Assembly (NCBI GenBank): GCA_014376915.1
Contig: JACMQP010000083.1
Location: 1 to 24,400, forward strand
Length of the DNA stretch: 24,400 nt
Source of the DNA: Ramlibacter sp.
GTDB taxonomy: Bacteria > Pseudomonadota > Gammaproteobacteria > Burkholderiales > Burkholderiaceae
Direction: 5' to 3'
Made by a program: the position numbers and the translations under genes
The notes under the pieces: model-generated
The model's database searches: none
Seen by the model: only the letters and a program-made list of their open reading frames with translations
Told to the model about the DNA's origin: nothing
Shown here: positions 1 to 7,615 of the stretch, in pieces
Layout: each line of letters begins with the position of its first letter
Numbering within the stretch: position 1 is the stretch's first letter

Positions 1-156
1 CAGCAGATCGGCAACGCTGTCTTCCAGGCGCGGCTTCGGCGACAGCAGCACGTGCGGCTCGATGGCATCGCCAAGGTCGGCGATCACGTCGCTGTACATT
101 GCTTCGTCGCACAGCAGGGCGGGAATGAAAACGACGGGTGTGGGGACTGAGTTCAA
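1..156 (-). CDS. Alpha/beta hydrolase, N-terminal part (runs off left edge)
   Basis: A minus-strand frame stays open from about 156 to the window edge and gives 52 codons. After a short leader it reads PVVFIPALLCDEAMY, which matches the first beta strand and oxyanion-hole region (xPGxLCDxxxW/Y type) of alpha/beta-fold hydrolases. It then continues with a DVIADLGD-like stretch and a second strand (HVLLSPKPRLEDS). The nucleophile elbow and catalytic triad lie outside the window, so the substrate cannot be named. The likely start is TTG at 156, because AGGA sits about 8 bases upstream and no in-frame ATG precedes the conserved strand. It is divergent from the glutathione transferase at 245, with about 90 bases between them. 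Confidence 0.6.
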   Translation of the reverse strand, partial: MNSVPTPVVFIPALLCDEAMYSDVIADLGDAIEPHVLLSPKPRLEDSVADLL

Positions 157-244
157 TGGGGCATTCCTGTGGTCTCTGCGCAAGCAGGACAAGGTCGCTA
201 TTCTGTCCGCATCACTTCAACCGCGGCCGACCCCAGGAACCCAG

Positions 245-922
245 ATGACCCAGCAACCCCGATTCGAGCTTTTCAGCTTCTGGCGCACCTCCGCCACATA
301 CCGGGTGCGCGTTGCGCTCAACCTCAAAGGCGTGCCGAGGCAGGAACGCAACGTCAACCTGGACGCCGGCGAACAGCGCAGCGACGCGTTCCTGAAGATC
401 AACCCGCTGGGCGCGATTCCCGCGCTGATCGACCGCGAAGGCGGCGCGGCATCTTTACCGCTGACTCAATCGCTGGCGATCCTCGAATTTCTCGATGAGA
501 GCTACCCGACACCGGCCCTGTTGCCGGCGGATCCGCATGGACGCGCAAGGGTTCGCTCGATCGCCGCCATGCTGGCGGCCGATACCCATCCGCTGATCAC
601 CCCACGGGTCAAGAAATATCTGGCGACCGAGGCGAAATTCGACGACGCCGCATGGCGCGCCTGGCAGATCCACTGGTTCACCACCGGACTGCGCGCGGTC
701 GAACAGCGGTTGGCCAACGACGCCGCCACCGGCACCTATTGCCACGGTGAGTCGGTCACGCAGGCAGACATCTGCCTGGCCAGCATCATCGTGGTGATGC
801 GCATTTTCAAGATCGAGGTAGCGGAGATTCCGACAGTCGATCGCATCATGGCTGCCTGCGAGAAGCTTGACGCCTTTGCCGCGGCGCGACCGGACCGCCA
901 GGAAGGCGCGCCAAAGGCCTGA
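245..922 (+). CDS. Zeta-like glutathione S-transferase / maleylacetoacetate isomerase family
   Basis: A 225-residue protein of glutathione transferase size and fold. Residues 7-85 form the thioredoxin-like domain: FSFWRTSATYRVRVALNLKG is the zeta-class signature region, the cis-proline loop is around GAIPAL, and the glutathione-contacting pair is Q75-S76. An all-helical domain follows, including the TQADICLAS N-capping motif near residues 172-180. In the SSCxxRVR motif of eukaryotic maleylacetoacetate isomerase the cysteine position is alanine here (A17) with T15-S16 before it; as far as I recall, many bacterial members also lack that cysteine. ATG 245 is chosen because the family N-terminus begins there and AGGAAC precedes it. 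The frame is open further upstream, but that part is non-homologous. No tyrosine or homogentisate pathway genes are nearby, so the isomerase activity is uncertain. Confidence 0.85.
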   Translation: MTQQPRFELFSFWRTSATYRVRVALNLKGVPRQERNVNLDAGEQRSDAFLKINPLGAIPALIDREGGAASLPLTQSLAILEFLDESYPTPALLPADPHGRARVRSIAAMLAADTHPLITPRVKKYLATEAKFDDAAWRAWQIHWFTTGLRAVEQRLANDAATGTYCHGESVTQADICLASIIVVMRIFKIEVAEIPTVDRIMAACEKLDAFAAARPDRQEGAPKA

Positions 923-940
923 CGCCACGCGCTGCTCCGC

Positions 941-3900
941 TCAGGGTTGCTCGTAGACCACCTGGGCCTGGCCGTTGTCGGCCTGGGCCGTCCAGCTGGC
1001 CAGCGCCGCGTCGCTGGGGAAAAACTTGGCCTCCTCGCCCAGCTGGACTTCGGCCACCGCCTGGTCGCGCTGCAGCGCCAGCCGCACGTTCAGGCCGCGC
1101 ACGAGTTCACCCTGATCGGAGTTTTCGCGCCGCGGCGGGAAGTCTTTGACCAGCCGCTGAATGTCCGGCGCATGGCCGTTGACGGCCACCCGCAGAAACT
1201 TGCCGAAGCGGCAGCGCGCCGTCGCCAGGTCCCAGACCTGGCTGATGGTCAGCTGCAGGCCGCCCGAGAAGCGGTCGGGCTGCAGCTTGCCCATCACGAT
1301 CACCAGTTCGTCTTCCTTGAGCAGGTTGCGGTTGGCGTTGACCAGCGCCTCGTCGGCGCGGGCGTCGATGGTGCCGGACTTGTCGTCCAGCCTGAACAGC
1401 GCCAGCTTGCCGCGCTGGCCGTTGATGACGCGAAAATCGCTAACGATGCCGGCCAGCAACTGCGGCTCGCGGCTGTCGATCAGGTCGTCGATCTGCCGGC
1501 GGGCGAAGCGCCGCACTTCCAGCGCTACCTCGTCGAACAGATGGCCCGACAGGTAGAAGCCGACGGCGGTCTTCTCGTAGGTCAGGCGTTCCTTCACGCC
1601 CCAGGGCGTCGCCTGCACCAGCTCCGGTTCCTGCGTGCTGGCGGCATGCGAATCCCCCATGTCGAACAGTCCGCCCTGGTTGGCGTTGGCTTCGGTCGCA
1701 TTGCCGAAGTCGAAGGCCCGGTCGATCGACGCCACCAGTGATGCGCGATTGAGCTGCAACGAGTCGAAGGCGCCGGCCTTGATCAGCGCTTCGACCGTGC
1801 GCTTGTTGATACGTGACCGGTCGACCCGGACGCAGAAGTCGTACAGGCTGGTGAAGGCGCCGCCTTCTTCCCGCGCGGTGACGATCGCTTCGATCGCCTG
1901 CTGCCCGGTGCCCTTCACCGCCCCCAGGCCGTAGCGGATCACCTTGTCCGAGATCGGCTCGAAGCGGTAGTTGCCGCGGTTCACGTCCGGCGGCTCAAAG
2001 CTCAGGCCGAAATTCTTCTGGGCATCCTGGAACAACACCTTGAGCTTGTCGGTGTCGTCCATTTCCACGGTCATGTTGGCGCAGAAGAACTCCGCCGTGT
2101 AATGGACCTTCAGCCAGCCCGTGTGGTACGCCAGCAGCGAGTAGGCGGCCGCATGCGACTTGTTGAAGCCGTAGCCGGCGAACTTCTCCATCAGGTCGAA
2201 GATCTCGTCGGCCTTGACCTCGTTGATGTTGTTCTTCGCCGCACCGGCACGGAAGATCTGCCGGTGTTCGGCCATCTCCTCGGGCTTCTTCTTGCCCATC
2301 GCGCGGCGCAGCAAATCGGCGCCGCCGAGCGAGTAGCCGCCCAGGATCTGCGCGGTCTGCATCACCTGCTCCTGGTAGACCATGATGCCGTAGGTCTCGG
2401 AGAGCATCTCCTTGACCAGCGGGTGCGGATATTCCACTTCCTCACGGCCATGCTTGCGCGCGACGAAACTGGGGATCAGGTCCATCGGCCCCGGACGGTA
2501 CAACGCGTTGAGCGCGATCAGGTCTTCGAGCCGGGTCGGCCGCGCATCGCGCAGCATGCCCTGCATGCCGCGGCTTTCGAACTGGAACACCGCCTCGGTC
2601 TTGCCGTCGGCGAACAGCTTGTAGGTGTGCGGGTCGTCCAGCGCGATGTTCTCGAAGCGAAAGTTTTCCTGGCCCGGGTGGCGGGTGGCGATGAACTCGC
2701 GGGCGATCTCCAGGATCGTCAGCGTGGCGAGGCCCAGGAAGTCGAACTTCACCAGGCCGGCCGCTTCCACATCGTCCTTGTCGTACTGGCTCACCGCCGA
2801 ATCGCTGCCCGGCTGCTGGTACAGCGGCGTGAAGTCGGTGAGCTTGCCGGGCGCGATCAGCACGCCGCCGGCGTGCATGCCGACGTTGCGGGTCATGCCC
2901 TCCAGCTTCTGGGCCAGCGCCAGCAGCGTCTTGACGTCTTCTTCCTTTTCCAGCCGCTCGGCCAGCACCGGCTCCTGCCTGATGGCGTCGGCGATCGTGA
3001 TGTGCTGGCCCGGCTTGTTCGGGATCAGCTTGCTGATGCCGTCGCAGAAGGTGTAGCTCATGTCCAGCACCCGGCCGACGTCGCGGATCGCCGCGCGCGC
3101 GGCCATGGTGCCGAAGGTCGCGATCTGGCTCACTGCGTCCTTGCCGTACTTGTGCTTCACATAGTCGATCACCAGGTTGCGGTTGGTCTGGCAGAAGTCG
3201 ATGTCGAAGTCGGGCATTGAGACCCGCTCGGGGTTCAGGAAGCGCTCGAACAGCAGGTTGTACTGCAGCGGATCGAGGTCGGTGATCTTGAGCGAGTACG
3301 CCACCAGCGAGCCAGCACCCGAGCCCCGGCCCGGGCCCACCGGGCAGCCGTTGTTCTTGGCCCAGTTGATGAAGTCGCCCACGATCAGGAAGTAGCCGGG
3401 GAAGCCCATCTTCAGGATCGTGTTGATCTCGAACTCCAGCCGCTGGACATAGCGCGGCATTTGCTGGTCGCGTTGCGCCGCATCCGGGTAGAGACGCAGC
3501 ATCCGGTCCTTCAGGCCTTCGTGCGAGGCGACGCGGAAATACTCCTCGATCGGCATCGCGTCCGGCGTCGGGAACGCCGGCAGCCGCGGCTTGCCCAGTT
3601 CCAGCACCAGGTTGCAGCGGCGCGCGATCTCGGCGGTGTTGGCGATGGCGGACGGCACGTCGGCGAACAGCTGCTCCATCTGCGCCGCGGACTTGAAGTA
3701 CTGTTCGCGCGTGAAGCGCCGCACCCGGCGCTGGTTGCCCAGGATCTCGCCTTCGGCGATGCACACCCGCGCCTCATGCGCCTCGTAGTCGTCTTCGCCG
3801 GTGAACTGCACGGGATGGGTCGCGACCACCGGCAGCTTCATGCGCGCTGCCAGTTGCACCGCGGCTGCCACATGCGCTTCGTCGTCGGGACGGCCGGCGC

Positions 3901-4405
3901 GCTGCAGTTCGAGGTAGAAGCGGTGCGGGAAGATCGAGGCCAGTTCCAGCGCCACGTCGCCCGCGCGCTGCTCGTCGCCCTGCACCAGCGCCTGGCCGAC
4001 CGGGCCGGCCTGCGCACCGGACAGCGCAATCAGCCCTTCGCCCAGCTCGCGCAGCCACTCGGGCCTGCATACCGCCTGCGCCTTCACCGCGTTGCGGGTC
4101 CAGGCCCGCGACAGCAGCTCGCACAGGTTGAGATAGCCCTGGCGGCCCTGCACCAGCAGCACCATGCGCGAGATCTGCGAGCCGTCCTTGCCCAGCCCCT
4201 GCACCATGATCTCCGCGCCCAGCACCGGCTTGATGCCCTTGCCGCGCGCTTCGTTGTAGAACTTGATGCCGCCGAACAGGTTGTTCAGGTCGGTGATCGC
4301 CAGCGCCGGCTGGCCGTCGGCCGCCGCGGCCCGGACAGTTTCGTCGATGCGGTTGGTGCCATCGACGACGGAGAATTCGGTGTGCAGGCGCAGATGGACA
4401 AACAT
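941..4405 (-). CDS. dnaE: DNA polymerase III subunit alpha (replicative, DnaE1)
   Basis: A 1154-residue protein, close to the 1160 residues of the E. coli enzyme. It is the catalytic polymerase subunit of the chromosomal replicase and adds dNTPs to the primer end in complex with the beta clamp. The order is as expected: an N-terminal PHP domain starting HLRLHTEFS, a C-family palm with D401 and D403 in PDFDIDF and D555 in LVKFDFLGL (same numbering as E. coli), then the fingers with GYGFNKSHAAAYSLLAYHT, a helix-hairpin-helix region near 860-885, an internal clamp-binding motif QGGLF at 910-914, and a C-terminal OB fold near 980-1070 followed by the tau-binding tail. All polymerase aspartates are present. 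The start ATG at 4405 matches the family N-terminus but has no Shine-Dalgarno sequence. A -10 box lies only 6 bases upstream, suggesting a leaderless mRNA. Confidence 0.97.
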   Translation of the reverse strand: MFVHLRLHTEFSVVDGTNRIDETVRAAAADGQPALAITDLNNLFGGIKFYNEARGKGIKPVLGAEIMVQGLGKDGSQISRMVLLVQGRQGYLNLCELLSRAWTRNAVKAQAVCRPEWLRELGEGLIALSGAQAGPVGQALVQGDEQRAGDVALELASIFPHRFYLELQRAGRPDDEAHVAAAVQLAARMKLPVVATHPVQFTGEDDYEAHEARVCIAEGEILGNQRRVRRFTREQYFKSAAQMEQLFADVPSAIANTAEIARRCNLVLELGKPRLPAFPTPDAMPIEEYFRVASHEGLKDRMLRLYPDAAQRDQQMPRYVQRLEFEINTILKMGFPGYFLIVGDFINWAKNNGCPVGPGRGSGAGSLVAYSLKITDLDPLQYNLLFERFLNPERVSMPDFDIDFCQTNRNLVIDYVKHKYGKDAVSQIATFGTMAARAAIRDVGRVLDMSYTFCDGISKLIPNKPGQHITIADAIRQEPVLAERLEKEEDVKTLLALAQKLEGMTRNVGMHAGGVLIAPGKLTDFTPLYQQPGSDSAVSQYDKDDVEAAGLVKFDFLGLATLTILEIAREFIATRHPGQENFRFENIALDDPHTYKLFADGKTEAVFQFESRGMQGMLRDARPTRLEDLIALNALYRPGPMDLIPSFVARKHGREEVEYPHPLVKEMLSETYGIMVYQEQVMQTAQILGGYSLGGADLLRRAMGKKKPEEMAEHRQIFRAGAAKNNINEVKADEIFDLMEKFAGYGFNKSHAAAYSLLAYHTGWLKVHYTAEFFCANMTVEMDDTDKLKVLFQDAQKNFGLSFEPPDVNRGNYRFEPISDKVIRYGLGAVKGTGQQAIEAIVTAREEGGAFTSLYDFCVRVDRSRINKRTVEALIKAGAFDSLQLNRASLVASIDRAFDFGNATEANANQGGLFDMGDSHAASTQEPELVQATPWGVKERLTYEKTAVGFYLSGHLFDEVALEVRRFARRQIDDLIDSREPQLLAGIVSDFRVINGQRGKLALFRLDDKSGTIDARADEALVNANRNLLKEDELVIVMGKLQPDRFSGGLQLTISQVWDLATARCRFGKFLRVAVNGHAPDIQRLVKDFPPRRENSDQGELVRGLNVRLALQRDQAVAEVQLGEEAKFFPSDAALASWTAQADNGQAQVVYEQP

Positions 4406-4411
4406 GACTGC

Positions 4412-4439
4412 ATTGTAGGAAACCCCTGCCCCTTGACAG
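4412..4439 (-). promoter_or_regulatory. Candidate dnaE1 promoter (leaderless)
   Basis: On the minus strand, CTGTCA (4434-4439, 4/6 match to TTGACA) is followed after 16 bases by TACAAT (4412-4417, 5/6 match to TATAAT). The predicted transcription start falls at about 4405, on or next to the ATG of dnaE1. The -35 box overlaps that of the opposing alcohol dehydrogenase promoter. Assignment is by motif match only. Confidence 0.5.
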
Positions 4440-4460
4440 GGGCCCGCAGCGGGGTTTAAT
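4433..4460 (+). promoter_or_regulatory. Sigma-70 promoter for the alcohol dehydrogenase, within an inverted repeat
   Basis: TTGACA (4433-4438, consensus), a 16-base spacer and TTTAAT (4455-4460, 5/6) form a strong sigma-70 promoter with a predicted start near 4467, about 30 bases before the ATG at 4499. An inverted repeat AAACCCC (4420-4426) / GGGGTTT (4451-4457), with an inner CCCC/GGGG pair flanking the -35 box, covers the promoter. It could act as an operator or form a cruciform. Confidence 0.65.
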
Positions 4461-4498
4461 CCGGCACCGGCAACATTTTTCCGGAGTCAAAGGCCACC

Positions 4499-5521
4499 AT
4501 GAAAGCAGCCGTCCTCACCGGGTTCGGTGCTCCGCTGGAGCTCGCCGAACTGCCCGTTCCCACTCCCGCGGACGACGAAGTGCTGATCCAGCTCGAAGCC
4601 TGCGGCGTCTGCCATTCCGACCTGACCATCATCGACGGCGAGCTGCCGGCGTTCCGGGCCGCCGCCAAGCCGCGCCTCGTCCCCGGCCACGAAGCGGTCG
4701 GGCGCGTCGTCGCGCGCGGCAGCGCCGTCTCCGGCCTGCAGTTGGGGCAGCGGGTCGGCGTGGCCTGGCTGTACCAGAGCTGCGGCGTTTGCGAGCCTTG
4801 CCTCGAGGGCAACGAAAACCTCTGCCGGCGCGGTGTGGTCACCGGCCTGATGGTCGACGGCGGCTACGCCGAGTTCATGTGCGCCAAGGCCAGCCACGCG
4901 ATTCCGGTGCCCGATGCGCTCGGGCCCGAGGAAGCTGCGCCGTTGTTCTGCGCCGGCGTCACTGTCTACCGCGCGCTGCGCAACGCCGGCGTGGCGCCCG
5001 GCCAGCGGGTCGCGGTGTTCGGCATCGGCGGCCTCGGCCACCTCGCGGTGCAGATCGCGAAGGCGATGGGCGCCGAAGTGATCGGCCTGGACGTCGCGCC
5101 CGAGAAGCTGGCGCTGGCGACCGAGCTCGGCGCGGCCCGCGTGCTGGTCGCCAGCGACGCCGAGGCGCTCAAGGCCCTGGCGAAGGCGGGCGGCGTCCAT
5201 GTGGCGATCGTCACGTCGTCCTCCAACGCGGCGTTCGACGCAGCCATGACCGTGCTGCGCCCTACCGGAACACTGGCCGTCGTCGGCCTGCCGGCCAAGC
5301 CATTGAGCTTCGCCGCGCTGGCGCTGGTCGGGCGGGAAATCCGCGTGATCGGCAGCGCCGTGGGCACCCGCGACGACTTGCGCGCCGTGCTCGCGATGGC
5401 GGCGGAGGGAAAACTGAAGTGCCGCACCGAATCACAGCCGCTGGACCAGATCAACCAGGTGCTGGACCGGATGCGTGCCGGCACCATCTACGGCCGCGTC
5501 GTACTGCGTTACGGCGACTAA
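4499..5521 (+). CDS. Zinc-dependent alcohol dehydrogenase (medium-chain, NAD-linked)
   Basis: A 340-residue medium-chain dehydrogenase of the AdhP/AdhA type, expected to interconvert primary alcohols and aldehydes with NAD in the cytoplasm. Catalytic zinc ligands are C38 in CGVCHSDL, H64-E65 in VPGHE and C151 in CAGVTVY. The structural zinc lobe has all four cysteines (C95, C98, C101, C109 in CGVCEPCLEGNENLC). The Rossmann fold has GIGGLG at 175-180, and an aspartate (D198) ends the second strand, which favours NAD over NADP. The start is supported by GGAG and AAGG upstream and by the family N-terminus (MKAAVLTGFG). It has its own strong promoter and is divergent from dnaE1; no functional link to its neighbours is evident. 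Confidence 0.93.
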   Translation: MKAAVLTGFGAPLELAELPVPTPADDEVLIQLEACGVCHSDLTIIDGELPAFRAAAKPRLVPGHEAVGRVVARGSAVSGLQLGQRVGVAWLYQSCGVCEPCLEGNENLCRRGVVTGLMVDGGYAEFMCAKASHAIPVPDALGPEEAAPLFCAGVTVYRALRNAGVAPGQRVAVFGIGGLGHLAVQIAKAMGAEVIGLDVAPEKLALATELGAARVLVASDAEALKALAKAGGVHVAIVTSSSNAAFDAAMTVLRPTGTLAVVGLPAKPLSFAALALVGREIRVIGSAVGTRDDLRAVLAMAAEGKLKCRTESQPLDQINQVLDRMRAGTIYGRVVLRYGD

Positions 5522-5747
5522 GCCGACCCAGCCACCGGAACAACCGGCTCGGCCAGCCGCACCGACAGGCCCGGCGAGAGCCCGGCCATCGCGCCTTCGG
5601 TGACGTGCCGAGGCTGATCTCCGGGATCGCATTGGACGGCATGTGGCACAGCTGCCTGAGAACCGTGAGACCGCCACCGAGTTGCCTGGTGCGGCCGGCC
5701 AGTTCCTTCGCGATGCCTATCGCGTCTCCAGGTGAAAAGTCAACCGA
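5522..5747. other. Gap without an intact gene; possible decayed reading frame on the minus strand
   Basis: There is no intact gene here, between the convergent ends of the alcohol dehydrogenase and the flavodoxin gene. On the minus strand a CTGGAG ribosome-site-like stretch precedes an ATA-started frame (from about 5725) that reads like protein (KELAGRTRQLGG..., then LCHMPSNAIPEISLGTSP) to about 5595. A second minus frame then looks protein-like (MAGLSPGLSVRLAEP) and stops at TAG near 5520. That pattern would fit a frameshifted remnant, but I do not recognise the family, and high GC keeps many frames open. A weak CCGG-AACAA-CCGG hairpin just after the dehydrogenase stop has no T-run. Confidence 0.25.
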
Positions 5748-6302
5748 TCAGGGCCTGACGCGCCTCGCAACTTCCGCCACGCGGCGTCCGAAAACGGTTG
5801 CGGTCTCCAGGTCGCCTGGCAGCATCTCCGCCACCGACGCATCGGTTGGCGACTGGGCGATCGCACCGCTGTATGAGCCCAGGTAGTTGGCGTCGTTGCG
5901 TGTCGCCGCCTTGCCGCTGCTTGGCATCACGCCCAGGCCGACCCAGAGGCCGCCATGCTGCATGGCCAGCGTGAACATGTAGGCCAGAGTCGAGGACTTG
6001 TCGCCATTCATCGCCGCGCTGTTGGTGAAGCCGGCGAACAGCTTGTCCTTCCAGTCCTGGGCGTACCAGGGCCGCGACGAGGCGTCGGCGAATTTCTTGA
6101 ACTGCCAGCTCACGCTGCCCATGTAGGTGGGCGAGCCGAAGACGATCGCGTCGGCGGACTTGAGCTCTTCCCAGCCGCCGGCCGGCAGGTTGCCGTCGGC
6201 ATCGATGGCGAGCAGCTGGCCGCCCGAGCCATCGGCCACAGCCTGCGCCATGCGCTGGGTGTGGCCGTAGCCGGAGTGGTAGACGATGGCGATGGTTGGC
6301 AT
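5748..6302 (-). CDS. WrbA-like flavodoxin / NAD(P)H:quinone oxidoreductase
   Basis: A 184-residue flavodoxin-fold protein. The N-terminal FMN phosphate-binding loop is IAIVYHSGYGHTQRMA (residues 4-19), and the flavin-ring loop is FGSPTYMGSVSWQFKKF, both as in WrbA and related FMN reductases that reduce quinones by two electrons. The last third carries MQHGGLWVGLG followed by an NDANYLGSYSGA-like stretch, also WrbA-like. ATG 6302 is chosen because it puts the flavodoxin strand at the N-terminus. The frame is open about 30 codons further upstream, but that stretch overlaps doxX and has no family match. It is the third gene of the pirin-DoxX operon, 25 bases after doxX. This suggests a role in quinone or electrophile stress. 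Confidence 0.88.
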   Translation of the reverse strand: MPTIAIVYHSGYGHTQRMAQAVADGSGGQLLAIDADGNLPAGGWEELKSADAIVFGSPTYMGSVSWQFKKFADASSRPWYAQDWKDKLFAGFTNSAAMNGDKSSTLAYMFTLAMQHGGLWVGLGVMPSSGKAATRNDANYLGSYSGAIAQSPTDASVAEMLPGDLETATVFGRRVAEVARRVRP

Positions 6303-6327
6303 CGGGTCGGGTTCCGTGCTGCCGTGC

Positions 6328-6753
6328 TCAGCTGCCGCGGCGGCCATCCAGGCTGAAGCGGCCGGCGCCGAAGGCTGCGAAAGCGAACAGGCCACCGGAG
6401 ATCGCCATGTTCTTGTAGAAATTCATCCGTTGCGGGCCCATCTGTTCGGCCGGCACACCCCAGTAGTTGTGGAAGATGAACGTGATCACGAAGGTGAAGA
6501 CGCCCAGGCCGAGCGCCGCCCAGCGCGCCTGCCAGCCGACCAGCAGGAGCAGCGCCAGACCCAGTTCGGCGGCGACGGCGATCGCTGCGCAGACCTCGGG
6601 CAGCGGGACGCCCTTGGAGGCGATGTAGCCCACGGTGCCGGCGAAACCGGCGATCTTGCCCCAGCCGGCGGGCACGAACAGCAGGGCGATCAGCACGCGG
6701 CCGATCAGCGCCAGGGTGTCCTGGGCGGGGGTGGTGGGCAGGTTGTTGTTCAT
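6328..6753 (-). CDS. DoxX family membrane protein
   Basis: A 141-residue protein with four predicted membrane helices (about 17-35, 52-78, 80-98 and 112-130). It has DoxX hallmarks: an RVLIALLFVPAGWGKI first helix and an FIFHNYWG segment before the last helix. DoxX proteins sit in the inner membrane and are commonly found beside redox enzymes; a specific reaction is not established for this subgroup. The start ATG 6753 is preceded by CTGGAGTCACC, a good ribosome site. It lies 39 bases after the pirin gene and 25 before the flavodoxin gene, so the three are probably co-transcribed. Confidence 0.9.
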   Translation of the reverse strand: MNNNLPTTPAQDTLALIGRVLIALLFVPAGWGKIAGFAGTVGYIASKGVPLPEVCAAIAVAAELGLALLLLVGWQARWAALGLGVFTFVITFIFHNYWGVPAEQMGPQRMNFYKNMAISGGLFAFAAFGAGRFSLDGRRGS

Positions 6754-6792
6754 GGTGACTCCAGCAGGGGTGGTTGGGAAAGCAAGGACGGA

Positions 6793-7494
6793 TCAGGGGA
6801 CGAGGTCGAACACCAGCACTTCAGCGCTGCTGCCGTTGGCCAGCGTCAGCGTGGATTCGTTATCGAGCTTGGCGGCGTCGCCGGCGGACAGTGTCCTGCC
6901 ATTGATGTCCAGCTCGCCGCGCACCAGGTGGACATAGGTCTTGCGCTTTGCGTCCAGCGGCAGCGACGCCGCCTCGGCGCCGTCGAACAGTCCGGCGTAC
7001 AGCCGGGCGTCGGCGTGGATCGTGACCGAGCCCTGCGCACCGTCAGGAGAAGCCACCAGGCGCAGCCTGCCGCGTTTGTCCGATTCGTCGAAGGTCTTCT
7101 GCTCGTAGCTGGCCGGAATGCCGGTCACGTTGGGCTCGATCCAGATCTGCAGGAAGTGCGTGGTCTGGTCGTCTGTATGGTTGAACTCGCTGTGCTGCAC
7201 GCCATTGCCGGCGCTCATGCGCTGCACGTCGCCCGGCGGGATGCCCTTGACGTTGCCCAGCGTGTCCTTGTGGGCGAGCTTGCCCTCCAGCACGTAACTG
7301 ATGATTTCCATGTCGCGGTGGCCATGGGTGCCGAAGCCGGTGCCCGGGGCGATCCGGTCTTCGTTGATCACGCGCAGGTTGCCGAAACCCATGTGCTGGG
7401 AATCGTGGTATCCAGCGAAGGAGAAGCTGTGGAACGACTTGAGCCAGCCGTGGTCAGCGTAGCCGCGGTCCGTCGATTTGCGCAAGGTGAGCAT
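6793..7494 (-). CDS. Pirin family protein, YhhW-like (quercetin 2,3-dioxygenase type)
   Basis: A 233-residue bicupin close in length to E. coli YhhW (231). The N-terminal cupin has all four metal ligands in the same numbering as YhhW: H57 and H59 (GTHGHRDMEII), H101 and E103 (GVQHSEFNH). The N-terminus RKSTDRGYADHGWLKSFHSF is the usual pirin start. YhhW has in vitro quercetinase activity; the physiological substrate is unknown. The C-terminal cupin lacks a comparable ligand set. ATG 7494 has AAAAGGA just upstream. It is first in the pirin-DoxX-flavodoxin operon and divergent from a LysR regulator. Confidence 0.93.
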   Translation of the reverse strand: MLTLRKSTDRGYADHGWLKSFHSFSFAGYHDSQHMGFGNLRVINEDRIAPGTGFGTHGHRDMEIISYVLEGKLAHKDTLGNVKGIPPGDVQRMSAGNGVQHSEFNHTDDQTTHFLQIWIEPNVTGIPASYEQKTFDESDKRGRLRLVASPDGAQGSVTIHADARLYAGLFDGAEAASLPLDAKRKTYVHLVRGELDINGRTLSAGDAAKLDNESTLTLANGSSAEVLVFDLVP

Positions 7495-7585
7495 GGGGTC
7501 CTTTTCGATATCCGCAGCGCGTCTGAACGACCTGAATGTAGGCGCCGTGAACCCTTTTGCAGCGGTGCGGTTTTGATGGCACCAT

Positions 7586-7598
7586 TCGAATTAATTGA
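7586..7598. promoter_or_regulatory. Candidate LysR-type operator between pirin and lysR
   Basis: TCGAATTAATTGA fits the T-N11-A LysR-box rule with TC/GA dyad ends, and an ATTG-AA-CAAT inverted repeat partly overlaps it (7594-7603). It is a conspicuous AT-rich patch in GC-rich DNA, in the divergent region between the LysR gene and the pirin operon. It lies roughly where an activator site would be for a pirin promoter whose -10 may be TACATT (minus strand, near 7535-7540). It also lies at the start of lysR itself, consistent with autoregulation. Confidence 0.35.
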
Positions 7599-7615
7599 AC
7601 AATCATGGCAGAACC

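Noticed and set aside
62..244. Longer N-terminus for the glutathione transferase, starting at 62
   Set aside because: The added 61 residues overlap the divergent hydrolase gene and have no family similarity, while ATG 245 has a ribosome site and the expected N-terminus.
2102..3220. Long plus-strand open frame opposite dnaE1 (and similar ones opposite alaS, the oxidase and dnaE2)
   Set aside because: Its composition (rich in H, R, Q, V, A, L with no domain) is the mirror of GC-rich codon bias on the real strand; the minus-strand genes are certain.
5520..5560. Rho-independent terminator after the alcohol dehydrogenase
   Set aside because: There is a CCGG-AACAA-CCGG hairpin but no T-run, so it is not a supportable terminator.
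6303..6395. N-terminal extension of the flavodoxin gene into doxX
   Set aside because: The extension overlaps the doxX 3' end and lacks homology; the flavodoxin fold begins at ATG 6302.
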